Under the pieces are notes generated by a model that was given only the letters and a program-made list of their open reading frames with translations, did no database searches and had not been told where the DNA came from. DNA of 64,000 bases from Agrocybe praecox (lineage: Eukaryota > Basidiomycota > Agaricomycetes > Agaricales > Agrocybaceae). The position numbers and the translations under genes are program-made. The DNA lies in NCBI GenBank assembly GCA_964017145.1, contig OZ024840.1:1178001-1242000 (forward strand). The letters run 5' to 3'. This document shows positions 45,701 to 55,369 of this stretch, piece after piece; within the stretch, counting starts at the first letter, position 1, and every line of letters begins with the position of its first letter.

Positions 45701-46191
45701 TGGAAACGGAACGGAAGATGATTGGAAACGCACTGACCTATAATGTCCAAAAAATATTGGATGAAAACCATAATGCATGCTCGTTCACAGGTTTCCAACT
45801 ATTCATTGGTACCGGCCGGGCACAGTATACACTCGTCTCGAATGGTGTTGACCCGTCAACCTGCACTATCACCTTCCACACACAAGTCCCCGAGCAAGAC
45901 CATGTTCTCGCCGTGCGGCACTGGTGTGAAAATGATCCAGAAGAAGTTCATTTCACTCTGAATGGCCATGACATTGACTTTAGTCTCCGGGTGACCGTTG
46001 ACTTTATGTATCAGGACGTTCTTCTCCCTGGTCCCAAACTCTGCAATGAAAAGAACACCTTTACAATTAGCTTCCTACCACCGCCCACACTGCCACCATC
46101 ATCATGGTTCCCTCCAAAATACTATTTAGCAGATATATGGCTGCCAGTTCCTGTTACTCGCCGACCAGAGGACATCAAGAATGAATTGTAA
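42724..46191 (+). CDS. Large membrane protein of unknown family, paralogue C (1,155 aa)
   Basis: An intronless ORF starting MADPGFSGTVVGGIQDISAL, with the frame open for 20 codons upstream as in A and B. It has the same five hydrophobic segments (for example IFGSLGIVRAGFNILVASI, FLATFHTVLSFFLIISILVT, WLGLEILLSVVRILVWAY). It also shares the soluble LVKWDNIELYYILEVD domain, a helical charged middle (ERIEELIYRLNSQQQEFNDV) and the C-terminal beta-rich part (LVSNGVDPSTCTITFHTQ; VHFTLNGHDIDFSL; YYLADIWLPVPV). It differs from B mainly by lacking the acidic EEYDDS-type repeat (here only EKQENNHQQE remains) and in its last residues (RRPEDIKNEL). Clearly the product of a recent tandem duplication with B. 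Confidence 0.85.
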   Translation: MADPGFSGTVVGGIQDISALPPLLGTEQCEKHVGSALEKGFLYSAVTPISIFGSLGIVRAGFNILVASIRIHKFKFLGAQVLKNGGFEPKGDLAPMMAFDREHPRRFLAESRLETMLAEEHIANVEDLTVSWEAGIFWWNFYLFLLSLTFSLCGLLPYIAILRESDHPKSAPFLPNGWGFPILRVLGCAFCVSIPQCLIQLRILVILKARLLFMTIDQYALNDTLRPIFLEFKRGHRHLWNTDLASETCIWELERWFSSSSNHKGRSPDAQPGVEPTPFDLAREFYESKFTEHFGFMRQPFLATFHTVLSFFLIISILVTIAGYIGCFYLIQKASNNSKGPLVWLGLEILLSVVRILVWAYNPLWDDSNGVLFKLKLSLLPPLIACTKSRREILEDGLQVIPATRGDDFIKDIVAHKGPFPLVKWDNIELYYILEVDYAKFLSTLDLGTDIPGILYIIVHNYKEQSSRLISRDHETGRFSIHICTLEFGKRNTTIAVKVDFGNDATHRKTHSFTADEKAMRELELHYDKIISMLSDPTIKNDKFVKTWGMRRPGPIQDVRHSQTSLIPAKIRKHMYQIWVGITSRSSSISKNSDVEHGRVGEKTIMQQPSILVHEAKMKRSLPDWDIFGEKQENNHQQEIAGKKPYPLTSHDKERLQHSHLENRCLKFCLCMDQWIEDYMELYQSELRNRPPIPAERGERVDGWICDANIREVDLVLSQCQSYMEFLISKIREQLGGYLEQRYDTMVEKISVDTFGLGLSEAEEEHEKDRLVDRLKAAQDLQLQLSRQYLNRQQNRWMKLWGKPGPTIKSEFNDRPWDEIEASLKEAMSQRLSRDRSEIQKIQPGAATKDNDKTFRQFTNHCKERIEELIYRLNSQQQEFNDVSKEMISIIDIKDPATKAADSTNLELERLYWTKESLDERLRMLRHKNLYFEYTSSDALGGPQNLARALRRSRPFAFIDFEHVEEHLTAPGILSVVQDLKSVTGVFYREEFLETERKMIGNALTYNVQKILDENHNACSFTGFQLFIGTGRAQYTLVSNGVDPSTCTITFHTQVPEQDHVLAVRHWCENDPEEVHFTLNGHDIDFSLRVTVDFMYQDVLLPGPKLCNEKNTFTISFLPPPTLPPSSWFPPKYYLADIWLPVPVTRRPEDIKNEL

Positions 46192-46900
46192 AAAATAACT
46201 CGACTCTCATGCTAGTCCCCGCTTAGTATCTCAAATTTTTGTACATGTATGTGGTGATCTATCGTTGTTACTGTTCTCTATCATTAATTTTTACCATTTA
46301 GTATTGGCAACTCTACAACAATTGTATTTTCTATCAGGGTCCGCTTTCGCAGAGATTACATCCATTTCTTTACTGCAAGCAACCGCAGCTCAGACAACCA
46401 CCAAAACAATGTTACTGGTGACATGGACATAACGGTCATAATGCATCCTCTCCGAGTAGTCCTCTTATCCAACCCGATCATGGCAGGCATCCTGGTAGTA
46501 AGCGACCCCCACCGAACGATGACGAGCAACGCAAAGATTCTTCATCCCTTCAAGCATGCAGTGGGACGCCCATGGACACAAAAGCCAGCGCCGTCAGCCT
46601 GAGCACGGGTGCCACATAGTCAGTAAACCTGGTAGCATGCAGTAACCATTTTTATTCTTTGTAAATTTCCTTCAAATTGTCTTTGTCACACCGTCAGGAT
46701 TCGACTCGAATATGTTCTCAGGCTTGCTATATACCTATTTATCTTTAGTACGCGAACACGTACTAGTAGGAACTCGACATGATTTCTGTTTACAACCCAA
46801 TGTACATCTTGATAATTCATTCTGGTTAACGATAAATAGGCGCCCAGATAGTAAGAGCTAAGATAAAGGGGGTATATTAATACCGAAGGCGGCACTTTAT
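46192..46900. repeat. 3' block, copy 4 of 4 (after gene C)
   Basis: It is collinear with the region after gene B: CTCAAATTTTTGTACATGTA, CTTTCGCAGAGATTACATCC, GGGACGCCCATGGACACA, CAGGATTCGACTCGAATATG, CTTGCTATATACCTATTTAT, and TTAACGATAAATAGGCGCCC. Confidence 0.6.
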
Positions 46901-46914
46901 ACATAAGTTCAAAA

Positions 46915-46960
46915 CATACCTTTCTTGCATGCTCTCCTTCAGGTATAAGTAATGTGCTGG
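46915..46960 (-). pseudogene. Antisense kinase scrap after gene C
   Basis: AACATACCTTTCTTGCATGC then TCTCCTTCAGGTATAAGTAA: the same short piece of the uncharacterised kinase gene as after gene B, with a further deletion between the intron donor and the exon. It shows that B and C were duplicated after this fusion to the 3' block had formed. Confidence 0.5.
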
Positions 46961-46984
46961 TGGCTGGATCCTGGCTGGCTCGTG

Positions 46985-47332
46985 ATGAAGTTCATATTTA
47001 CACCACACGCGCTGTCCTCAGTAGCATTTTCCCTCCGGGCCCTTCCTCTCGTCATGCTGGCGACGGTGGTGTCTGCTCAAACCATCGACGTGCCAGGCGC
47101 GAAGAACGGTAATGGCGGGTACGTCGGCAGGGGAGTTAAGCTCAGTGATGCTGATGGGGGTGAGTGAAATTTGGTTCTTCCCAGCTGGTCTCAATTGTTT
47201 GGACGCTCGCATGCAGTGAATTGTCGTACGCTTGATGAACTCCCTCATCCGAGCGTAGGGGTCCCGCAATCGGGAAGTAGTCCGAGTTCTGCGGCGAACA
47301 AGTGTGCTGAGTTTACGCTTGGTCTGTGTTGA
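46985..47332 (+). CDS. Possible small secreted protein (about 96 aa)
   Basis: The ATG at 46985 starts MKFIFTPHALSSVAFSLRAL, then PLVMLATVVSAQ, a plausible signal peptide with cleavage after VSA. The mature part is Gly-rich (GAKNGNGGYVGRG). A GTGAGT donor at 47160 and an ATGCAG acceptor at 47216 join DADG to VNCRTLDELPHPS; the protein ends NKCAEFTLGLC and TGA, with two or three Cys. A further exon (YGHTVTNCTGY, after a GATAG acceptor near 47398) is possible if another donor is used. No known family. It lies at the outer end of the duplicated C block. Could be a young or decayed gene. Confidence 0.4.
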
Positions 47333-47954
47333 ATATGTGAGTTTCTTTATTTCTGTTCGATCCCGTTGGTTTACTCACATGTTGGTTGTGCTGATAGGAC
47401 TCTCAGTACGGGCATACTGTGACGAACTGCACTGGTTATTGAATTGGAGAGGGGTGCGTACGCACACTATGCATTCAACATGAGCGAGGTAGAATGGAAA
47501 AATTAAAATCTCACCTCGAAATTGAAATTAATAAATTCGGCGCCTTTATCTCCTAGATAGAAAATTTCGGCGCACGTTTTATACAACGCGATGGCATCTC
47601 GATTCTCGAATCCCGAGCGCGCCGCAGGAAGTGGGGTAGCGGAGCCAGTATGATCAAGTAAGTTATGTGTGTGATGGAGCGGTTGAATGATATACGTGGC
47701 AAGTGGCAAGGCACTTTGTGTTATCAGGCGATGACATGTCTGTGAAATAATCATAATGTGGGTGATCAGAAGGGTGATTCTCAGCCAGTATTGTGGGGTT
47801 TTATCTGGGTGTATGGCGCTGGTAAGCTGCTGTAGTTCCAGTCAGCGCGTCCAAAGTTGGAACGGAGGAAATAATTTATAGGGCATCTTTTGGATGATAA
47901 ACATGGGAGAAAAGGCTTTTTTAGGAAGTGCTTTAACTAATTAGAGTTGAGTAA
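47333..47954. other. Intergenic region, nothing recognised
   Basis: It holds the probable promoter of the Bni4-like gene. A minus-strand ORF (47503-47754) has no motif. Confidence 0.35.
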
Positions 47955-48248
47955 ATGAGTGGGCTGTGCACGTGTGATTGGAACTTTGAATTTATTTTGA
48001 TTGTGGCAACGGCAAGGCCACAGCTAGTCGCCGCCCACAACAGCGACAACATTGAAATGGCTTCGCTGGACGTCAACAACAACCAACGCCAGCGAATGTC
48101 AAGCAACAACGACCCCCAGCGCCATCCACAACATCACCCCCAGCAGCAGCAGCAGCAGCAACATCATCCGCAGACACAGCAGCAGCATCAGCAGCAACAG
48201 CAGTTACACCAGCAACAGCAGATGCTCTACAGCAACTATGCTGCTCAA

Positions 48249-48280
<32 letters not shown>

Positions 48281-51178
48281 ACCTGGGAGTACGTGGACAC
48301 CGAACATCACAGCAGCCCCCTTTTACCCGTCGTATTTCCAGCAGCAACAGCAGCAACAGCAACAGCAGCAACCTGCAGGCTCGTTTGGGAATCAGATGAC
48401 TGGACAGTCGCCGTACTTTGACCCTGCAAATGCACAGCTGGCAGCACAATGGGCTTATCAGCAGATGATGTTCAATGCTCAGCATGGGTTCCCACCGCAG
48501 CAGCAACAACGAGGGTCAGGGAGTCCAACGAACGGGCCAGATTACTTTGCTGCTCAAAATCAAATGTACAATCCGTTTCCCAGTGGGACACCTCCGCCAC
48601 GGGGAGAACAGTATCCTGCTTACCATCCTTATCGACGTCCAGCACGCCAACAGCCATCATCAGCATCATCTACCACATCATCATCCCCAATTTACGGACA
48701 TCAGCCTCCATACGCGCGTCCAGATGCTTCTTCCTCGAGCTCATCGCTCAACTCGTCGGGCAGCCAGCGAGCGAGGACGATCAGTAACCAGAGTGCCAAC
48801 AGTGTTCATCAAACTCCCGCCTCTCTCCGTTCGGCCCACTCTGCCCGCTCATCACCAGCCCCCGCTCCTACTCCTTCCCCGGCTTCACGACCACAGATCC
48901 CACCACATACACGTACAGGCTCAGCTTCATCCACTTCCACCGCTACCTCAGCTCGTCCATCTACATCCACCAATACGCCTTCGTCATCAACCTCGTCCTC
49001 ATCATCGTCCCTACCACCACCATCTCCGTCTTCATCGTCTGCTGCTGCTGCATCTTCCGCTATGCCACGTCTTAACCGTCCTTCGCCTTTGTCACAGGGC
49101 AACTACACTGCAGCAGAAAAGCGCAGATCACGCGACGATAGCGATATCGCCGCCCTCATCCAGGAACAGACGCCTACAGCGACCGTCGTGCGTAATGGCG
49201 GGCTCAAGGGTAGATTACGACGGGCATTATCTTTCAATGCTGCTCAGACTCTCAAAGAGGAAGAGGCCGACGAACTTAATGATGACGAAGACGACGACGA
49301 GTCAATAAAAGCTTCTCAGGTCAACGGGAAATTAAAAACACCACTATCGACAAATAATACTGTCAACAACAAGGTGAACGCTACTTCTTCAAAAACTAGT
49401 GCAACTGCTTCAGGAGGAAGTGGGGGAAACACGAGCGATCAGGCTGGGCCTTCGGTCGTGGTGCCCCCTGTTAAGAAAAAGGGACGTGCTGCGTCTTTGT
49501 TCAACTCGCGTCTGAACGCGAGTACGGACAATATATCCCTCTCGTCGACGGTCAGCAGTGCGAGTGTGATGATTCGCAAGCTCGGCGCCATGGGCAAGCT
49601 TGCAAGGAGGAATTCGCTCGCAGGCATCACGTCGCTGTTCAAGGATAAAGACAAGGACAAGGACAAGGATGGAAAGGACGACAAGGACGACAAAAAAGAT
49701 AAGAAGGGGAAGAAGAAGGAGAAGAGTGCAAAGGGTGCTGCGAGCGAGGCGAGCGTTTCGCATGTGACGGCTGAGCTGGACAGGATGGGAAGCGATTGGA
49801 ATGTCGGGGCAGAGATGAATGGGTTGTCGCCTGCGGCTAAACTTGCTAGACAACATACCCTCAAGTCTAATGCGGAAGCGGCGGCGAGGGCAAAGGAGGC
49901 GGCGGCGGCGGAGGAGAAGGAGAGAGAGGCGGAACAAGCTGCTCAGGCTCAAGCGGCTGCTGCAGCTGTAGCGGAGCAGCAGAGGAAGATGAATGGGATT
50001 CAGACGCAGGTGCCGGCGTGGGATCGGAATACGTCGACGAGGACTTCGCCTGTGAAGGCTGTTGGAGGTGGTGGGGTTCATAGGGTTAATGAGGACGGAA
50101 CACGGACGTTGGTCGAGTCGGATGATGAGGAGAGCGAGGATGGTCATTATAGGCAGCATCAGGGATACCATGCAGATGGATGGGACGACGATGAAGAGTG
50201 GGATCCAGATGTAGATGGCGATGAAGACGTGACTATTCGTGTGGGTATCAACAGTCGAGGAACGAGCGGCGAATCCGATCGGACAGCAGGCGCTGGTCCT
50301 TCGTCGCCTGTCGAGATGGAACCCTGGGCGGTGGATGTCAGACGGAGCGTCGAGAAGACACGGAGACCTGCAAAAGGCATTCTCAAAGGCGCAGACACCT
50401 ACGACCAGCAAGCGTATCTCCAGCAACAGGACCACCAGATGCGCGCTCGTTCGAATTCGTACAACCATCCTGTGGGTCAGGCCGAAGCCCCAGGTCCGTT
50501 GGCTAGAATACCCTCTCCAGATCCTGACCACATCGATGGGCTGCACAAGCATGGTCATCAGAATGGACCGAGTGACTCGGAGGGCACGCTGTCCTGGCTA
50601 CCGCCTTTGGACTTTGATTCCACGAACTCATCTCCATTATCAAGCGGATTCAGCGGGCTGGGCATGTCCAAGGATCTACCGGACACGCCTCCGAGCACGT
50701 TCTCGAGCACGACCACCATATCCACGACCCCTTCTTCGACAAACGAGAATACCACTACCCCCACCGTCACCGCAACCACCCCTGCGACCAACAGCAATCG
50801 CTCCTCAGCGATCTACCAACACGCGAATTTCAATGCGTCAGCACCTGCTCTAAGCACGAGTGTTTCGAGTGGTTCTGCGAACCCAGCGACTCTCCAACAC
50901 CGATCCGCGACGACTCCTGTGAAGAGGCTGACGTTTGCGACTAATTTGTCGGTGTATGATACCTTTTCGGCGTCTGTGTATGATCGCAGGAGTGAGCCTG
51001 CGACCTGGAGTCGGTTGACGCCGGCGTTGGCTCAGAGAATCAAGGAAGAGCTGAATTCGTATAAGATGGAGGAGATGGAAGTGCATGCTGCGAGTCGGGT
51101 TCAGTATGTCTTTTTTGCTTCTTTCTTTGAAATGACATCCTGATTTTCTTTTTCTCTAGCACGCAGTTCTTTGTTTAA
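47955..51178 (+). CDS. Low-complexity polyglutamine protein with a Bni4-like PP1-binding C-terminus
   Basis: About 1,070 residues. The N-terminal quarter is rich in Gln, with several pure or near-pure Q runs encoded by mixed CAG/CAA (48.13-48.38 kb). Ser/Pro/Thr-rich DNA follows, then a conserved patch GLKGRLRRALSFNAAQTL, RKLGAMGKLARRNSLAGITS, LFKDKDKDKDKDGKDD and an Ala/Glu helix. The C-terminus has VKRLTFATNLSVYDTFSAS, VYDRRSEPATWSRLTPALAQ, RIKEELNSYKMEEMEVHAAS and, after a last intron (51105-51159), RVHTQFFV. RLTF fits the RVxF docking motif of protein phosphatase 1, and YDRR...LTP.LAQ.IKEELN..K.EM.VH..S...TQFF resembles the end of the yeast PP1-targeting scaffold Bni4. The function (a PP1 scaffold at growth sites) is by analogy. 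The true start may be MASLDVNNN at 48057. Confidence 0.72.
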
Positions 51179-53245
51179 AAAAGCTGCTATGGCCACGACG
51201 AGTCGTTATATCCCATCTGAATCTCATTAGGCGCCCATACCTACTTACTACGTAGTATATACCTGACGATATCCATTTCTTTTTTTCCTTTTTCTTTGGT
51301 AGCTATTCGCCTACCCTGCCTGCCTATTACTACCCCCGACCTTGTCTTTTTTGGATTTCCTCACACACATACGACGCAGCACAACTCAATCAATCAACTC
51401 ACACGCAACGCATTTCATTTCAACCCATGGGCTATTGAAAACCGACCAACCATAACCAACACAATCATATCCGCACCCACGACTACGATCCATTATCAGC
51501 ATTATCAGCACCATCATCATCGTCTTGTTCATCATCAACGTTTTTCAATGTTCATCCATCCATCGGCCGTCTCATATTCCATATCCATGATCCCACAAGG
51601 CATGCACAGCTCTTGACATTTGTTTCTCTCGTCCCCTCATCCTTTCCTTGAATCCCTTCCTTCCTGCTTCGAAGAACCCAAAAAGTTAACATACACATAC
51701 ATACCTATCATGATACGTATGGGACGACGGATATATACACTTCTTTTTTTGTTACTGTTGTTTTTCGCACTGCCGCTTTTTTTTTCTTTCTTTCCTTCTT
51801 TTTGCTTTACTGTTTCTTTTCTTTCTCTCCTCCCCTTTCGATCTTCATTTTTTCATTTTTATCACTTCTTTTTCTCACTACTAGCAATGCGGCGGTGCTT
51901 CAAGCTTCAAATATATCCCCCCCCTCCCTCTCATTCCAGGCTTTCTTCTCCAAGCTCATTACTACTACTACTACTAGTACATACCAAAAAGTTTTATCTC
52001 AAATTATTGCGTACGTACGTACTTACGTATGTCATGCTTCTCTTCTCTTCTTTTTCTGTCCTTCCTTTCTTCTTTTAAATTTCCCCCCTTGAACTTCTCC
52101 CGCGAACTTGATTCGTTCGCCTTCTTTCTTATTTTATTTTATTTTTTCCGTGTTCCTTCCTTCCTTCCTTATTCCCTAGTGCCTTTTTCGGCTTTTTTGT
52201 TTGATCAACGACGATGATGCATGTGCATGACGATTTTGGTCCATCTAACGTAACATAACGTTCCCCCCTTTCCCCTCTTTACCCTATTTTTTTCTCGTCT
52301 CAAGTTCGAGTTCATTTTCTTTCTCTCTCTTTATGTCTATTCCCGTCCGTGTCCGTCTCATACTCCTATCATATCATATCATATCATATTCTGTTCTATT
52401 TTGTTACAATCCTCGGTCGTTGTGTTTTTGTGTGTTGTCGTCCTCCGCATCTGTTACAATTTGGACGTTGGTTCCGTCAGTCGCGAGAGCCTTTGGCCAT
52501 TGGACGTAAACGTTTGAACTTGGATCGCCTGCTATTGGCACTATCACTCAGCGTTTGTGGCCTTTCTTTTGGTTTTTCGTCCTAGGTTTCTTCTTTTTCC
52601 GTCCTCCAAGTTCATTAAGGAATTTCGTACTGTCCTTATTTCCTTAGTAGCGCTACCCGGATTCAATCCCTTTATTTCCCACAACTGCCCTTATATCTCA
52701 GTCTCCGCATCAATCACCATCATCAATCATATGCATACTACTATTAAATTATTCTTTGTGCTTTAATTATAGTCGTCGTCAAGGTCAGGGTGGAGCGCTG
52801 ATCTTTCTTTAGACAGACTGTTTTTCCAAAATATATTATTTTCGATCAACTTCAATGAGTGGCCTACTATGTACCTTGGTAGTCACTTAAGAGGTACCGC
52901 TTCAGTCGGTCTTCAGAGCTTCAGAGAAGTGTATGTAGTAGAGAAGTAGATTCCAATACCATGTCCCATTTTGGTAATGATCCTTCCTGTTTCGGATGCT
53001 AGATTTTGAACGATAAAATTTCAGTTAAAGTAAAAGGCGATGGTCCTTCATGTAAGTACACTACTAATCCAGGAAACTGATTAAGTATAGCCTTCAAGGC
53101 CTATATGTAAGAATAGTAGGAGGATTTGTACTCTATCAATAGACCAACTTGAGGTTCTACGCCTATAGTTAGAGCTTGACAACCATCCGGCATTTGAGAA
53201 GCGGCAGTAGAAGATTACAAGTTGAACAACAATATGTCTTTAGCC
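51179..53245. other. Long pyrimidine-rich region after the Bni4-like gene
   Basis: About 1.5 kb (51.25-52.75 kb) of the plus strand is strongly T/C-rich, with T runs, ATCAT repeats (52365-52390), a TACTACTAC run and a CGTACGTACGTAC run near 52010. It has no convincing ORF. It may be an unusually long 3' UTR, a non-coding transcript, or a relic promoter. The last part (52.8-53.2 kb) is ordinary AT-rich spacer. Confidence 0.35.
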
Positions 53246-54915
53246 CTACGACGCCCACGAGCCATCTACATAGGTTCCGTCAAGAACTTCCATTCGACAG
53301 ATTTCGTCTTCAAACTTGTCTGGACTCATTCGGGAAGGATCGAATGTAGTGGAATCAAAGTCTATGATAGAGACCTTGAGCTGGTCATCGAGCAGTATAT
53401 TGGCAGGTCTAACAACACGATGACGAACACCAGCCTCGTGGATGCTCTTGAGGGCGTCTAAGCACGAAGACCTGACAAGCAGCTGTTAGCCGAGGACACT
53501 TACGAGCAACATGAACGCACCTGTCTTTACCGACCACATTCTTGAATTTTCCGTTCTTATCCTTGCAGATCTCAAGCAAGGATCGTCCTCCATCTTCCAT
53601 GATCAGGGCCATTGCTTTTGAGTCTGGGTCTTCAAATAACCCATGGACGTATACGATTCCTTGTATGTGCCCGGTCTTGGAGAAATGATTGTACACGTTA
53701 TATTCATGGCGCAACTTGTCTTTTTGATGCTGGGAGAAAGCCAGTTTGATGATTACGCCATGTCCCAACATCGCCCCGTCTGCAAGAATTATAGATACCT
53801 TTGCAGGATGGACAACACCGACAGCGCCGCGCCCAATGGGCTCTGCTACTACAAGTTCTATGAATTCTGATGGCTGAAACTTGGTTTTCGATGTTGGTTG
53901 AAATGCATCCAGTAACTCTTCTTCAGAGGTAGTACATGCCGCTTTGATGCGGATGAAGGTAGAGGGGATTGGAGAACGGTACACGCCGTAGTCCAGAGTG
54001 ATCAGCGCGAGCTCTCTTTTTGCCATTTCGGCTTTTATCTAAAGTATTTTGAGCACCGGATGTATCCAAAATACTTTCCGTGGGCAGGACATTGCTTGCA
54101 CGTCTGCTTGGACCTACGCTTTCCCTGAGTTTCCCGTTCCCGTCCGTGACGCGTAATATTCCCCTCTCAGCATCCAGTGGAGGTGTAGGCACGGATAACA
54201 CGTTCGTATACCCAGCAGTCCGTGGAGTCTGTCAGGCGAAGATCTTTTGAGCTTGCATGCTCTTGACGATTGACTTGCAACTCGGCGACATTGGATAAAA
54301 GTGCCAAAAGGCAATATGCGTGAATCGTTCATGTATATCACAAATTTGCTGCACCATGGATTCTGAGAGCGTTGGGGAAAGCGTTCTGAGGAGTTCTGGG
54401 GTCTTCGCGAGGATCTTGAGTGTCCACTCAGAGATGAATCCCCCTATGTCGTAGTCCAAACCATTCCTACTGAAGATGAACACTGATTTCCAATCTGTAG
54501 TATCTGAATTGACATAGAATTTGGAAGCATATGTCCCGCAAAGTTTGCCAAGAAAGGTCTGATAGTATTCAGCGACGCTTTCGGCGTTGCTGAATGAAAT
54601 GGGGTATCCAGCTGTAATATGGATTTTACTGTAGTCTGTCGCAGAGATCTGGTGGCCTTCTTTATGAAATTTATTGAGTGCTTCGTGGCACGTTTTAGAC
54701 AGCTGTGATCCAAGTGTTGAGAAGTTAGATACCTGTTTGCAAGAAAGATGAGAGCTTATATGTCGGTCGTAAAACGTCAAAGGAGTCCCATTGGGCCCTA
54801 AATCTTCGTAACCTTCTGCTTGGGTCATTTCTGGATAAGATGAAAACTGGAGCATTTCTTTGAGAAAAGGAAGGAATGAAGAATCCACTTCCTCAGGTAG
54901 CTTGGAATGCGCCAT
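53246..54915 (-). CDS. Uncharacterised kinase-family protein, copy 3, predicted pseudokinase
   Basis: It starts MAHSKLPEEVDSSFLPF (ATG 54913-54915; an ORF extension to 54960 is possible). The N-terminal domain is well kept (PLTFYDRHISSHLSCKQ, YASKFYVNSDTTDWKS, IAFWHFYPMSPSCKSIVKSM). Most of the middle segment found in copies 1 and 2 (FIVFSCGLYERIG...YGKIHIGLH) is missing; only a CWVYERVIRA-like trace near 54.2 kb remains, out of frame. The kinase part has IGRGAVGVVHPAKV, GVIIKLAF, KLRHEYNVYNHF, VYVHGLFEDPDSKAMALIME and IIDFDSTTF. The catalytic loop reads RHRVVRPANILLDD: the catalytic Asp is Val (GTT for GAT), while the Asn is kept. Either a pseudokinase or an early pseudogene; no nonsense codon is visible in the kinase part. 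Confidence 0.6.
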
Positions 54916-55369
54916 GCTCGAGTTTCCAGTCGATTCGATGGAGAGTAGAATTAAGAACACTGCTGGCGCCGATAGCTATCTATTGAATAAAAAGGTAAAA
55001 AATCACACATCCTTGTTAATTTCCTTTTTTAAAGGTGCGAACAGAGGCTCGGGCATACCATATTTGACATCCCCGACGCATTTATGTATCTATTCGTGTT
55101 AGAAACAGGTAATAAGAAACACAAGACATGTAACTCAATATATGTTTCTTGCACAAACAGACCTTGGCGCCAGCAGTGGAAGTTCCTAAACACAGATAGC
55201 CGACAGTTGAATCAACCAACATTTCAGCTCTCCCACGATTATTTACATTCATATATTTGTATCTTACAGATGACATCTCTGCAAAGCGGCACAGATAAAC
55301 TATCAATGAAGTAGCTATTCTACAATTTTATTCCTCCAGAGCGTAAAAAAACTGTGATGCAGCATGCCA
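54916..55369. other. Spacer, nothing recognised
   Basis: It holds the promoter side of kinase copy 3 and the 3' end of the F-box/LRR-like gene. No motif-bearing ORF. Confidence 0.35.

Noticed and set aside
48073..48509. Long minus-strand ORFs opposite the polyglutamine region (Ala/Val/Leu-rich)
   Set aside because: They are mirror products of CAG/CAA runs in the real coding strand and have no independent support.
49410..50558. 382-codon minus-strand ORF
   Set aside because: It lies wholly opposite the conserved coding frame of the Bni4-like gene; low-complexity composition explains its length.
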